This document shows, piece after piece, positions 1 to 7,716 of a stretch of 37,611 bases of DNA. Positions within the stretch are counted from its first letter, which is position 1. Each line of letters opens with the position of its first letter. Made by a program: the position numbers and the translations under genes. The stretch comes from Parapedobacter deserti (GTDB lineage: Bacteria > Bacteroidota > Bacteroidia > Sphingobacteriales > Sphingobacteriaceae). A model generated the notes under the pieces. The model did no database searches, was not told the DNA's origin, and was given only the letters and a program-made list of their open reading frames with translations. The DNA lies in contig NZ_JBHRTA010000057.1 in the NCBI RefSeq assembly GCF_042646065.1, positions 1 to 37,611 on the forward strand, given 5' to 3'.

Positions 1-1
1 C

Positions 2-55
2 GGCAAGGAAACGCCCAACAGCAAATTCAATGATAACTCAAAAAAAGTGTCTTAA
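2..55 (+). CDS. possible C-terminal tail of a gene entering from upstream
   Basis: Frame 2 is open from the window edge and ends at TAA 53-55 with a lysine- and asparagine-rich tail (…SKFNDNSKKVS). Only 17 residues are visible, so no family can be assigned. It may be chance; confidence is low. Confidence 0.2.
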   Translation, partial: GKETPNSKFNDNSKKVS

Positions 56-341
56 ATAAATTTAACTTTGGACGAAAGTTGTCTAACAACTGGGGAGTAT
101 CGCACAGTTTCCAACATTATTATCCTTTACATTTCGTGTTAACATTTACGACTGTACCTACTAGTAGACCTGAGGCAGTGGTCCGCATCCGACGTCATTG
201 GGGCCCTGAGGATGACATATCGCCCGGATCACTAGCAAGCGTTACTCGCCAAGCCTACGGATCCATCATACCATCAAAAAAGTCAACCATAAGCAGCCCT
301 ATCAGGTAGTTACACTTGAAGAGCTTTGAGACCTTGTAGCG
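56..341. other. 286 bp without a confident gene
   Basis: A 76-codon open frame from a TTG at 79 has a composition I cannot match to any family. In another frame a short stretch ending at a TGA near 330 (…NHKQPYQVVTLEEL) looks more protein-like, suggesting a decayed gene remnant. No promoter, hairpin terminator or RNA gene was recognised here. Confidence 0.3.
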
Positions 342-1346
342 TTATTTATTCCTCTTTTTTAGCCACCAATCAAGTCTTGTTTCAGGTTTATAATTAGTGG
401 GTGTGGGTTTTGTTTCTGCTCTCTCTATTTTCAACTCATTCAAATTCGCTACGACCGACCAAATGGTTCCAAACTTTTCTTTCTGTAAATTCAAGCATAC
501 ACATTTGTCAGATAATATTTCTTTAGCTTTTTGCAAATCCATGTTTTCAATAGATTTTAGGTTGATTTTTAATCCGTTGTATCGTTCAGCACTTTTACTC
601 CATTCCACGCCTCCCTGGTCAAAGCGTTTCATTTCTTTTGTTACAAACTGATTAGTGATGTAGATAAAATTTTCATGTTTTTCTGGGCGTCTGACTACGC
701 TTTTTTGCGGCGCAGATTCCACCACAGCAATTTCACCCGATTTGTCCGCAATCAGAAAGTTAGTTGCTGATGCTACCTTTGTTTCTTGAACTAAATTTAC
801 TGCTTGTTCTGTATTGCTACAATTTTCTAGTACTTTCCTGATAATAAAGTGAAACCCGATTCCTGGTTGAACTTCTGTTCCATTCACAAAAGACATTGCA
901 ATTGATAACCCCTTTTCATTTATTCCGTCAGAACGTCCGATAAAAACATCTGATTGACTTATGTATGAATATTTTTCTTTGGGGGCAATCAAACTACTTT
1001 CTGTAAACTTCTTAAAGTCAAAGAGCATATCGTAATTTCTACCAATAATTACGGCGTCCTTATTCCTAAATGCAAACACGCTGCATTGTCCTGTTGTGTC
1101 ATAAACTCCAAGACTTGAAAGAAACGTTCCTAATTTTTCAGGTTTATCTTTAATTCCTTCTGCAAAACCTCTTATTTCTTGTACGATCTCGGGGTAATAC
1201 TCTTGTAGTTCTTTATAGGATTCGAGTCCAAATTTAGTTTTTTGGTCACTTATTTTTGGAAGAACGAAATTTGCTTTGTCACGAAGTAAATTGCCGTACC
1301 TCAGCCCCATTTCATAAAATTCACCGTATAGTCTTGGATGGTACAT
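342..1346 (-). CDS. C45-family Ntn-hydrolase (acyl-CoA:6-APA acyltransferase-like / linear amide hydrolase)
   Basis: 334 residues, a normal length for the family. The motif GQCSVFAF puts the probable nucleophile Cys at residue 88, and it is followed by IIGRNYDM, the pattern of C45 peptidases and linear amide C-N hydrolases that mature by self-cleavage just before the Cys. Downstream motifs (GRSDGINEKGLSIAM, then FLIADKSGEIAVVES) also fit this Ntn-hydrolase fold. There is no signal peptide, so it is probably cytoplasmic. The substrate is unknown; members cleave amide or N-acyl bonds. Residues 1-87 would be the propeptide or alpha part. It is monocistronic on the minus strand with no related neighbour. 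The ATG at 1346 is the only reasonable start. Confidence 0.8.
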   Translation of the reverse strand: MYHPRLYGEFYEMGLRYGNLLRDKANFVLPKISDQKTKFGLESYKELQEYYPEIVQEIRGFAEGIKDKPEKLGTFLSSLGVYDTTGQCSVFAFRNKDAVIIGRNYDMLFDFKKFTESSLIAPKEKYSYISQSDVFIGRSDGINEKGLSIAMSFVNGTEVQPGIGFHFIIRKVLENCSNTEQAVNLVQETKVASATNFLIADKSGEIAVVESAPQKSVVRRPEKHENFIYITNQFVTKEMKRFDQGGVEWSKSAERYNGLKINLKSIENMDLQKAKEILSDKCVCLNLQKEKFGTIWSVVANLNELKIERAETKPTPTNYKPETRLDWWLKKRNK

Positions 1347-1588
1347 TCTTATTGCAAGTCAATTTTTTTTAAGTGCTACACAATACACAAATATACGCAA
1401 TTAGCCGCTCTGCACAACGATGCCAGTAAGCTTCGGATTACGGTCTATCAAACCCGTAACCGCACCTGTTGTCAGTCCTGTCCGTTTAAAAATTTCGCCC
1501 GCGGTCAGTTCCGTGTGTTGGAGTGACATACGAACAATTTGAAACCAAAGTGAATGTCAGTGTTAGATGGCCTCCTATAGATAGAAAT

Positions 1589-1960
1589 ATGACTTACAAG
1601 GAGATTAAACCACATCCAGATTTAGCAGACTACATCGATGCCTTTTGGATGAGTGAGGGTGTTGAAAAGCAAAGTACCGAAGAGATAATTTTGCCGGATA
1701 ATTGTGTTGACTTGATTTTTAATCTAGGGGAAAAGTGCAAAACAGACAACGGAGCGCTAACAATGTATTCGGAGAAGACTTATCTTGTTGGAACAATGAC
1801 CACTTTTAAAAGAACCTTTATGAGCTCATCCAATAAGCTTGTAGGAGTTCGCTTCAAACCCTCAGCTTTTTCTTCGTTTTACAGTTATGCACCATTATAT
1901 GAAATCAAAGATATTACTATTGAATTCAAAAGGCGCTCTCACCCGACATTCATAAGATAG
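1589..1960 (+). pseudogene. AraC-family regulator, N-terminal domain only
   Basis: From ATG 1589 the frame encodes about 110 residues typical of the DUF6597 sensor domain that precedes an AraC helix-turn-helix (LADYIDAFWMSEG, ILPDNCVDLIFNLGE, LVGVRFKPSAFSSFY). The frame then ends with a few unrelated residues (KRRSHPTFIR). The whole AraC DNA-binding half, about 110 residues, is missing. At about 1925-1935 the sequence passes, in another frame, into the C-terminal half of a VOC protein. This looks like a deletion joining two genes. A frame extending to GTG 1523 exists, but the ATG start matches family N-termini better. Confidence 0.7.
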
Positions 1961-2124
1961 GGACTATCTTAGTCATTCTCTTTTCGGAAGATATTGAAGC
2001 GACAAAAAGTAAAGTAATTGGCGCGGGAGGCACTATTGTTAAAGATATTTTCAGTTTTCCCGGAGGCAAACGTTTCCAATTCACAGATTTAGACGGATAT
2101 GAACTCGCCGTTTGGTCAGAATAA
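1927..2124 (+). pseudogene. VOC (glyoxalase-fold) protein, C-terminal half only
   Basis: Frame 1 from about 1927 to TAA 2122-2124 encodes a VOC-type ending: ILFSEDIEATKSKVIGAGG, then FSFPGGKRFQFTDLDG and ELAVWSE. These are the beta-alpha-beta half and the GG-x-F-x-F-x-D-x-DG signature of the VOC superfamily. The first half and start codon are absent. The preceding sequence in this region is the AraC fragment in a different frame, so the two partial genes share one junction. Confidence 0.65.
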
Positions 2125-2134
2125 TAGTAATCAT

Positions 2135-2493
2135 ATGAACAAACAGAATATTATAACTTACCCTGCAAAATATATCGGTGTCTCGATTAATAGGCCTGTC
2201 GACGAAGTATATCGCTATGCGTACAACCCTGAAAATATGCCTGCGTGGACAAACTTCATAAAGACCATTGGGTCACGCTCCCTGACGGCACAATTGTATA
2301 CAATCCGATGAGAGTCATTGAAAATGGTCAAGGGAGCGAGATTAATTTCACGTTATATTGGATGCCCAACAGAACCGAAGAAGAATTCGAGCAAGACGCG
2401 AAGGCGGTCTCAGAAGACCTGAAAAGATTGGAAAAAATATGGTTCCTAACGCCGAAGAAATTAAGTGAAAACAGGATGATCATCGCGGCATAG
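2135..2493 (+). pseudogene. SRPBCC-family protein with internal deletion and frameshift
   Basis: ATG 2135 opens a typical SRPBCC (polyketide cyclase / START-like) N-terminus: YIGVSINRPVDEVYRYAYN then PENMPAWTNFIK. At about 2262 the sequence jumps, in another frame, to the usual C-terminal part: HWVTLPDGTIVYNPMRV, NGQGSEINFTLYW and EEFEQDAKAVSEDLKRLEK. Roughly 35-50 central residues appear to be missing. No single frame encodes the protein, so it is probably non-functional. The last residues (WFLTPKKLSENRMIIAA) do not look like the family end and may be read-through. Confidence 0.65.
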
Positions 2494-2535
2494 CCTACAA
2501 TGTCATTCCCCTTGAAGTCCGTGTGTCACTGTACA

Positions 2536-2618
2536 TCATTTGACCATGACGACCATGTTGGCACACGGGATGACCCCGATGATTAGTCCGAATAACAATA
2601 CGTTCCTTTTCATGTTCA
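2536..2618 (-). pseudogene. DUF4199-like membrane protein stub
   Basis: On the minus strand the ATG at 2618 (or the internal one at 2613) opens MKRNVLLFGLIIGVIPC followed by ANMVVMVK and a TGA. One hydrophobic helix with this pattern resembles the first transmembrane segment of DUF4199 proteins of Bacteroidota, which are about 160-180 residues. Only 26 residues remain. The rest of the 2494-2760 gap shows no other gene. Confidence 0.35.
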
Positions 2619-2762
2619 TTTCTTTGGTTCAGTAGGCAATGCTTGGCCAACCAAACCAAACAAAACAGCGCCCATCACACCAGAATCAGTTTGCTTCCTT
2701 GAGGCTATGGCCTATCAACACTGTCTACGGAAGCCTGCATCGGTAAAAAAATGTATAAAAAA

Positions 2763-2810
2763 TTTGTGCAAGTAAATACTTGCATTTATATTTGCAAGCA
2801 AACACTTGCG
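2763..2810 (+). promoter_or_regulatory. ArsR-gene promoter with two overlapping palindromic operators
   Basis: A Bacteroidota promoter is visible: TTTG at 2763-2766, 20-bp spacer, TATATTTG at 2787-2794 (consensus TAnnTTTG). The first palindrome, TGCAAGTAAATACTTGCA (2767-2784, perfect 8-bp arms), fills the spacer. The second, TGCAAGCAAACACTTGCG (2793-2810), begins inside the -7 box and covers the expected start of transcription, with one arm mismatch. They start 26 bp apart. Binding of the ArsR protein encoded immediately downstream would block RNA polymerase, so autoregulation is inferred. Confidence 0.75.
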
Positions 2811-2814
2811 AATT

Positions 2815-3192
2815 ATGGAAGCCCGAAGAGATGTTTTCCAGGCCATAGCCGACCCGACGAGACGGGCAATCATCGGCATGATCGCCAAAGAACCTACCAA
2901 TGTCAATGCCATTTCCGAACAATTCGATGTAAGCCGACAGGCGATTTCCCTACATCTAAAGATACTCGCCGAATGCGGCTTATTGTCTATGAAGAAACAG
3001 GGGCGAGAACGCATCTGTGAGGCCAGACTGGAAAAGCTTAGTGAGGTAAACGAATGGATAGTACAGTACAAAAAATTCTGGACGCAGAAACTCGGTGCCT
3101 TGGAAAATTACCTGAACGATTTTACTGATAAAATAGCAGACGAAAAAAAAACACATCATGGAGAATCCCTTAGGAAAAATATCGAAAGATAA
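2815..3192 (+). CDS. ArsR/SdpR-type winged-helix repressor
   Basis: A 125-residue protein. Residues 1-90 form an ArsR-type winged helix: AIADPTRRAIIGMI, then the recognition region NAISEQFDVSRQAISLHLKI, and the wing GLLSMKKQGRERICEA. The C-terminal half (EWIVQYKKFWTQKLGALENYL) is the usual tail of SdpR-like members paired with SRPBCC proteins. No Cys metal site is visible, so the ligand is probably not a metal ion. ATG 2815 was chosen over TTG 2806 because MEARRDVFQAIADP is the standard start. It overlaps the next gene by 35 bp, implying translational coupling. It probably binds the palindromes at 2767-2810. Confidence 0.85.
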   Translation: MEARRDVFQAIADPTRRAIIGMIAKEPTNVNAISEQFDVSRQAISLHLKILAECGLLSMKKQGRERICEARLEKLSEVNEWIVQYKKFWTQKLGALENYLNDFTDKIADEKKTHHGESLRKNIER

Positions 3193-4102
3193 TGATGGCT
3201 ACAAAGTCGTCTTTGAAAGGGTGCTACCCCATCCAATTGAAAAGGTTTGGAATGCCATTACCGACCCCGACGAACTGAAGTTCTGGTTTACTGATATTGT
3301 CATGGATTTCCGCCCAGGAGGCACCATTACGTTCCAGTTCAGGGATAAGGACAAAACCGAATCCTACGGAGAGATCGTGGCTATTGAACCGCCGAGGCGG
3401 TTTGTGTGGACTTGGGAGGGTGAGCTGGCCGTCTGGGAACTGACCGCGGTGGACGAGCATATCACGAAGCTGGTCTTGACCTACAGCAAGCTGGCAGCGG
3501 ATTATGCGGTAAAAGCACCTGCGGGTTTCCACGATCTGCTTGACTTGTTGGCCGAACGGCTTAACGGCAGTAGGGAAGTATGCTTGTTCGGCGCGGAGGA
3601 CGACGAAACCAGACACTTCGAGACGCAGGTCTGGTATGCCGAAGCCGTTTATCCCAGCCATCCCGAGCTCATCAAAAACCCGCCTGTGGTTGTTGAGAAG
3701 GAACTCGATGCCCCGGTGGAAAAAGTCTGGAAAGCGATTGCTGATAAAGATCAACTAAAGCAATGGTATTTCGATCTGGATGACTTTAAACCCGAGGTCG
3801 GTTTCCGCTTCTCGTTCCGCGGGCAGGGACATAAGGGCGAGCAGTACGTGCACCTATGTACGGTCACAGAGGTCATTCCACAACAGAAACTGCAATACAG
3901 CTGGCAATATGAGGGGCATGCCGGCTATTCGCTGGTATCGTTTGAATTAGCCAAAATGGAAAGCAAAACCAGGCTGAGGCTTACCCATCACGGACTGGAA
4001 ACCTTCCCGCAGGACAGTGCCGATTTTACATGGAAGAGCTTCAACGGTGGGTGGAGTGATATCATCGGGAAAATGCTGCCGGAATTTTTGATGAAACACT
4101 AA
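3158..4102 (+). CDS. tandem AHSA1/SRPBCC-domain protein
   Basis: 314 residues with two AHSA1-type START-like domains: residues about 15-130 (ERVLPHPIEKVWNAITDPDE, WFTDIVMDFRPGG) and about 178-310 (EKELDAPVEKVWKAIADKDQ, WYFDLDDFKPEVG). Each has the P-x-E-KVW-AI-D signature and closes with a helix (FNGGWSDIIGKMLPEFL in the second). The fold binds hydrophobic ligands; the ligand here is unknown. The ATG lies inside the end of the ArsR gene (35-bp overlap), so the two are co-expressed. ArsR-SRPBCC pairs are a common Bacteroidota arrangement. A duplicated domain in one chain is less common than single-domain members. Confidence 0.85.
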   Translation: MENPLGKISKDNDGYKVVFERVLPHPIEKVWNAITDPDELKFWFTDIVMDFRPGGTITFQFRDKDKTESYGEIVAIEPPRRFVWTWEGELAVWELTAVDEHITKLVLTYSKLAADYAVKAPAGFHDLLDLLAERLNGSREVCLFGAEDDETRHFETQVWYAEAVYPSHPELIKNPPVVVEKELDAPVEKVWKAIADKDQLKQWYFDLDDFKPEVGFRFSFRGQGHKGEQYVHLCTVTEVIPQQKLQYSWQYEGHAGYSLVSFELAKMESKTRLRLTHHGLETFPQDSADFTWKSFNGGWSDIIGKMLPEFLMKH

Positions 4103-4190
4103 AACAGCGCAGCGCGTATCAGATGTTGTTCCCGGAAACCAGGGCGCATGCATGAGATAAGCTTGTTAACAACATGAAAAAATATAGCAC

Positions 4191-4664
4191 ATGAAAAAGA
4201 AAGCAGTACCGACAGTGGCATGCCAGATGATGATTAGGAAGCCCGTTTCAATGGTTTTCCAGGCATTCATTGACCCCGACATTACAACTAAGTTCTGGTT
4301 TACCAAGTCAAGCGGCCAACTGGAAACAGGTAAAAGGATTATCTGGGAATGGGAAATGTACCATGTTTCCAGTGAAGTGCTAGTAAAGGAAATCGTACCC
4401 AACGAGAAAATATCAGTTGAGTGGGACAACACTCCAGATACCACGACCACGGTGGATTTTGAGTTCACGGCGCTGACCGCCGACACCACCTATGTCGTAA
4501 TCAAAAATTACGGTTTTCACCAAACTGGCGACGACCTGGTTCAAGCTGTCATGGACAATGCCGGCGGATTTACGACCGTACTAGACGGGTTGAAAGCCTG
4601 GCTGGAATTCGGTATTGAACTTAATTTGGTGAGGGATAAATTTCCAAGCATCCAACAAAAATGA
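4191..4664 (+). CDS. SRPBCC-family (AHSA1-like) protein
   Basis: 157 residues, one START-like domain. Visible signatures: the N-terminal strand and helix (QMMIRKPVSMVFQAFIDPDI), KFWFTKSSGQLETGKRIIWE, and the closing helix (GGFTTVLDGLKAWLEFGIEL). It is the third SRPBCC domain of the run controlled by the ArsR promoter, 88 bp after the tandem protein. The substrate is unknown and there is no signal peptide. ATG 4191 follows a short AT-rich leader with no strong Shine-Dalgarno. Confidence 0.82.
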   Translation: MKKKAVPTVACQMMIRKPVSMVFQAFIDPDITTKFWFTKSSGQLETGKRIIWEWEMYHVSSEVLVKEIVPNEKISVEWDNTPDTTTTVDFEFTALTADTTYVVIKNYGFHQTGDDLVQAVMDNAGGFTTVLDGLKAWLEFGIELNLVRDKFPSIQQK

Positions 4665-4694
4665 CAATGCAATAAAGCGTAAACAGAAATTGAC

Positions 4695-4795
4695 ATGGAA
4701 AAACAGATCACAACATTCATGACTTTTAGAAAAACGACGCCGAGCAGGCGATGAACCTTTACATCGGACTATTCGACAACTCCAGAATCATTTGA
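4695..4795 (+). pseudogene. VOC/PhnB-like N-terminal stub
   Basis: ATG 4695 opens MEKQITTFMTF, the N-terminus of PhnB-like VOC proteins (PF06983 type). A one-base shift at the A-run near 4730 restores the rest: KNDAEQAMNLYIGLFDNSRI, then TGA 4793-4795. Only about 33 of roughly 150 residues remain. It ends 28 bp before the TTG start of the P-loop gene. SRPBCC plus PhnB-like genes are frequent partners in Bacteroidota, so this was probably once part of the same operon. Confidence 0.6.
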
Positions 4796-4823
4796 CGTTC
4801 ACCGCCATCTAAAAACGACCTAG

Positions 4824-5363
4824 TTGAGAATAGCTATAATAGGAGCACACCGTGTCGGAAAAACGACATTGGCTGAAAAACTTCACGAATGTCTCACTGA
4901 TTATGAGCTCAAAGCCGAACCCTATTACGCGTTGGAGGGATTAGGGTATGGATTTTCCGAAAAACCAAATGTTGATGACTTTGTTGAACAACTCGACTAT
5001 TCAATAAAACAAATTCTTACAAGCGGGGACAATGTGATTTTTGACAGATGTCCGATTGATATTTTGGCATATATCCAAGCCTTAGATACGATCGGAAATA
5101 TTGAATCGATCTATCATAAAGTTCAAAGTATAGTGACAGAAATTGACCTTCTCGTATTTGTCCCTATAGAAAGGCCGGACTTAATACCACGCCATGAATC
5201 AGATCTTTTAAACCTTAGATATCAAGTAAATGAAATACTAAATGATTGTATGGGGATTTTTAGCATCGAGACAATCGAAGTGACGGGGACGTTGTCAAAC
5301 CGATGCGATCAAGTACTTGGTAAAATATCTCACGAATTGAGTGGAAACCGGCCGATTGGGTAA
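4824..5363 (+). CDS. P-loop AAA/kinase-like ATPase
   Basis: 179 residues. A Walker A loop, IIGAHRVGKTTLAEKL, begins at residue 5; a DR…D motif (VIFDRCPIDILAYI) lies near residue 73 and a Walker B-like strand (IDLLVFVPIERPDLIPR) near 108. This is the arrangement of small NadR- or nucleoside-kinase-like proteins, but the substrate cannot be named. A TAG lies directly before TTG 4824 and no other start precedes the P-loop, so either TTG is used or an ATG has mutated. Its 3' end overlaps the upstream extension of the next gene; the real gap to ATG 5383 is about 20 bp. Confidence 0.7.
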   Translation: MRIAIIGAHRVGKTTLAEKLHECLTDYELKAEPYYALEGLGYGFSEKPNVDDFVEQLDYSIKQILTSGDNVIFDRCPIDILAYIQALDTIGNIESIYHKVQSIVTEIDLLVFVPIERPDLIPRHESDLLNLRYQVNEILNDCMGIFSIETIEVTGTLSNRCDQVLGKISHELSGNRPIG

Positions 5364-5382
5364 AACGATAGATACGTTGTAC

Positions 5383-5841
5383 ATGGACGCAAAGATTCCA
5401 CCTGATATCATCCTATTGAGCTGTGGTACATTGATGTGGCTGTTGGCAAGGTACCTGCCTGGGTTCGGATTTGAAATAGGTTATCATGCCGTGTTAGCAT
5501 TGATAATATTCCTATCCGGACTAGTCATCATTTTTTCGGCTAAGGCCACGCTATATAAGCACGGTACCACCGAACGGCCGGGTCGGCGTTCGTTACCTGA
5601 GGTAAGCACTTTGGTGACAACCGGCATTTACGGGTTTTCACGAAATCCCGTCTACCTGGGAATGGCTGTGTTGTTGATCGGTTGGACGGTTATGCTGACG
5701 AACTGGACCGCCATCATCGGAGTAGCAGTTTTTGCTGGGGTTATTACCGGTTTTCAAATCATACCAGAAGAGAAGACGCTGGAATATGTTTTCGGTGACG
5801 AATACAGACGGTATAAAAGCCGGGTACGGCGTTGGATATGA
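5383..5841 (+). CDS. isoprenylcysteine carboxyl methyltransferase-family membrane protein
   Basis: 152 residues. Three to four transmembrane helices (residues about 7-22, 28-46, 88-105, 110-125) surround the diagnostic segment TGIYGFSRNPVYLGM and the ending EEKTLEYVFGDEYRRYKSRVRRW. These are the SAM-binding signatures of ICMT/PEMT-like inner-membrane methyltransferases. Bacterial members have no known prenyl-protein substrate, and some modify lipids or small molecules. ATG 5383 was preferred to GTG 5341, which would overlap the previous gene and add residues unlike the family. Confidence 0.8.
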   Translation: MDAKIPPDIILLSCGTLMWLLARYLPGFGFEIGYHAVLALIIFLSGLVIIFSAKATLYKHGTTERPGRRSLPEVSTLVTTGIYGFSRNPVYLGMAVLLIGWTVMLTNWTAIIGVAVFAGVITGFQIIPEEKTLEYVFGDEYRRYKSRVRRWI

Positions 5842-5946
5842 ATATACTATCTTTGTGTCACCGTGCCCTTGGGAGCCGGCCTCATGGAACTGCCTTGCTT
5901 TATTATGGCCGGCAATAGACGAATACGTTTCGCAACGGATTTTGTT

Positions 5947-6171
5947 ATGAACAAGCAAATAATATTTATACATGGAGCAGGCGATGACGGATATGAAGCC
6001 GGCGAAGTATTGGTTGCTTCGCTGAGAGCAGCCTTGGGAAAGGATACAAATCACAGGTATTCCCCAAAAGCCTACCTTTGCTATGGCAATAAGCGTATTG
6101 ATGCCGGGACAGGAATATTTTTAGCATTTTTGGTGAGCGTGGGGTTTGGCAATTTGCTTTATTTTGTATGA
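5947..6171 (+). pseudogene. alpha/beta-hydrolase (RBBP9/YdeN-like) N-terminal stub
   Basis: ATG 5947 opens MNKQIIFIHGAGDDGYEAG then VLVASLRAALGKD, the beta1-HGxG-alphaA start of RBBP9/YdeN-type serine hydrolases. After about residue 35 the frame loses resemblance to any hydrolase (RYSPKAYLCYGNKR…) and stops at 6169-6171. The catalytic Ser, Asp and His regions are absent. This is a truncated remnant, and the 3' part of this gap has no other gene. Confidence 0.55.
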
Positions 6172-6208
6172 TGGCTATGAACAAATTACCTTATACAAAT
6201 CGATTGAT

Positions 6209-6769
6209 ATGAGAAAAATAATATTGGATTTAGCAGTGTCCCTTGACGGCTTTATAGAGGGACCGAGCCAGGAAGTGGATTGGATTATTTTTGACGGTGA
6301 GAATGGTGAAGAACTTGTTGCTTTTACGGATGAGGTTGATACCGTTTTATATGGTCGGACGAGTTATGAAAGGTATGGCAATCATGTGCCATCCGAGGGC
6401 AGTTCATTAGCTGAGCAACAGTTTTACGACAAAGTAAACCGAATGACCAAGGTTGTCTTTTCAAACGCTAAATATGATTTCGAAGGAAATCCTGAAATTA
6501 TTCGTAACGATGTAAAGCGAAGAGTACTTGAATTAAAATCAAAAAAAGGAAAGGACATTTGGTTATTCGGCGGATCCGGGTTGATCACCTCCCTGCTTAA
6601 TCTCGATTTGGTAGATGAAATCCGAATCGGAATCAACCCGATTATTTTAGGCGGAGGGATACCCTTATTCAAGGAAATACAAGAACGTATTCAGCTTCGT
6701 TTGATCAAATCCAAAACATACAGTTCAGGATTGGTAGGATTGTTTTATAGCGTTGATAACAATAAGTAA
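6209..6769 (+). CDS. dihydrofolate reductase-family (RibD C-terminal-like) protein
   Basis: 186 residues forming the RibD_C / DHFR-like fold. Visible signatures: N-terminal strand and loop ILDLAVSLDGFIEGP, TVLYGRTSYERY in the first third, KDIWLFGGSGLITSLLNLDL for the NADP(H)-binding GG loop, and DEIRIGINPIILGGGIPLF near the C-terminus. Such stand-alone proteins are predicted NADPH-dependent reductases; the pteridine or pyrimidine substrate is not known. ATG 6209 was chosen over an upstream GTG frame because MRKIILDLAVSLDGF is the standard start. It seems to stand alone. Confidence 0.85.
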   Translation: MRKIILDLAVSLDGFIEGPSQEVDWIIFDGENGEELVAFTDEVDTVLYGRTSYERYGNHVPSEGSSLAEQQFYDKVNRMTKVVFSNAKYDFEGNPEIIRNDVKRRVLELKSKKGKDIWLFGGSGLITSLLNLDLVDEIRIGINPIILGGGIPLFKEIQERIQLRLIKSKTYSSGLVGLFYSVDNNK

Positions 6770-6870
6770 AAGCCACTTTTCCATTCACTTATTATTAATA
6801 ATCGTTAATATTGTTTTTACAATTGAAATGTAATTATTGAATTGCAATCATTTAATTTTAAACTACTAAT

Positions 6871-7278
6871 ATGGGCGAGCCGGCAAAAAAGAAGTACAGC
6901 GTTGGTGCCATAGTATCAGCAGATCTAACAGTGCCTGATGCAAGTGAGCTAAAGGATTTTTATGCTCAAGTAATTGGATGGACCACCGAAGAATTAAGCA
7001 TGGGCAACGATCCGAGTTACGTTGATTATGTAATGAAAGACGCCGAGGGAAATTGGATGGGAGGGGTCTGTCATGCGCGGGGAGCAAATCTAGGTATTCC
7101 GCCGCAATGGATTGTGTACATTAATGTGGCAGACATAAAGGATAGTGTCGAAAAATGTATACAGTTGGGCGGGAAGGTCATTAAAGAGGCTTTTGATAAC
7201 AAGGGCAATTATACGTATGCTATGTTGCAAGATCCTATGGGAGCAATACTAGCTGTTACTCACGAAGTTGATGAGTAG
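6871..7278 (+). CDS. VOC-family (glyoxalase/bleomycin-resistance fold) protein
   Basis: 135 residues with two beta-alpha-beta-beta-beta halves. Signatures: IVSADLTVPDASELKDFYAQ, VIGWTTEELSMG, PQWIVYINVADIKDSVEKCI, LGGKVIKE and MLQDPMGAILAVTHE. The D-P-x-G-A-x-x-A-V ending is typical of the CFP-30-like VOC branch. Function (metal-dependent lyase, isomerase or antibiotic binding) cannot be told. It is preceded by a 100-bp AT-rich leader without a clear TAnnTTTG box. Confidence 0.82.
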   Translation: MGEPAKKKYSVGAIVSADLTVPDASELKDFYAQVIGWTTEELSMGNDPSYVDYVMKDAEGNWMGGVCHARGANLGIPPQWIVYINVADIKDSVEKCIQLGGKVIKEAFDNKGNYTYAMLQDPMGAILAVTHEVDE

Positions 7279-7320
7279 CCCGTGCGGCCCCATCCGCCGA
7301 GATAACGACGCCTTTGGTGT

Positions 7321-7515
7321 TTAGAGCCGGTAGAATGATTTTACAACGTAAAATGGTAAACAGGCGCTGGCTTCAATGGACGAGGCAGCATACCAAAATA
7401 AAAAGCGAAACTCGGTTTCTATCGCTAAAAACGATTTACGGTGCACAATAGCCTTGTCAAACTCCCCAGCAGCCTCTAGGCTATCGGCTTCGGAAATACG
7501 TTGGTCTATAGACAT
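7321..7515 (-). pseudogene. possible TPR-like secreted protein fragment
   Basis: The minus strand encodes SIDQRISEADSLEAAGEFDK then AIVHRKS, which resembles one tetratricopeptide-type helix pair; upstream in the same frame (LLLPFTGGTAHG) is a possible signal-peptide end. A stop lies before any plausible start codon, and the last 30 residues look random. The rest of 7279-7634 shows nothing else. A short remnant is the best reading, with low certainty. Confidence 0.3.
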
Positions 7516-7634
7516 GCCATGGGCCGTGCCGCCAGTAAATGGAAGTAAGAGAGTAAGCCAGGGCGGCGTCTAACTAATGCTTACCTAATAGGCAGCGTAT
7601 AATATTTCAATTGAAAACAAGTATTCTCAATTCA

Positions 7635-7669
7635 GCTACAACAATCCTTAGTTTGGCTACAAACCTAAG
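7635..7669 (+). promoter_or_regulatory. candidate AraC-type direct-repeat operator
   Basis: GCTACAA occurs at 7635-7641 and again at 7656-7662, exactly 21 bp apart (two helical turns), each followed by CCTTAG or CCTAAG. CTTAG (7647-7651) and CTAAG (7665-7669) also form an inverted pair. In-phase direct repeats are the usual AraC-family target. It lies 48 bp before the SDR start, and an AraC gene follows the SDR, so that protein is the likely binder (inference). Confidence 0.4.
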
Positions 7670-7716
7670 AACAGCAGTATTGAACTTTGTTGCATCAAAC
7701 TTTAAATAGTAAAAAG

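Noticed and set aside
1338..1526. 62-codon plus frame with CxxC-like spacing (RTCCQSCPFKN), suggestive of a transposase fragment
   Set aside because: It begins inside the 5' end of the C45 gene, has no other transposase motif and no inverted repeats nearby.
3224..3754. 176-codon frame antisense to the tandem AHSA1 gene
   Set aside because: Shadow of a well-supported gene on the other strand; no domain pattern.
7376..7573. 65-codon plus frame
   Set aside because: Mirror of the weak TPR-like minus-strand remnant; composition not protein-like.
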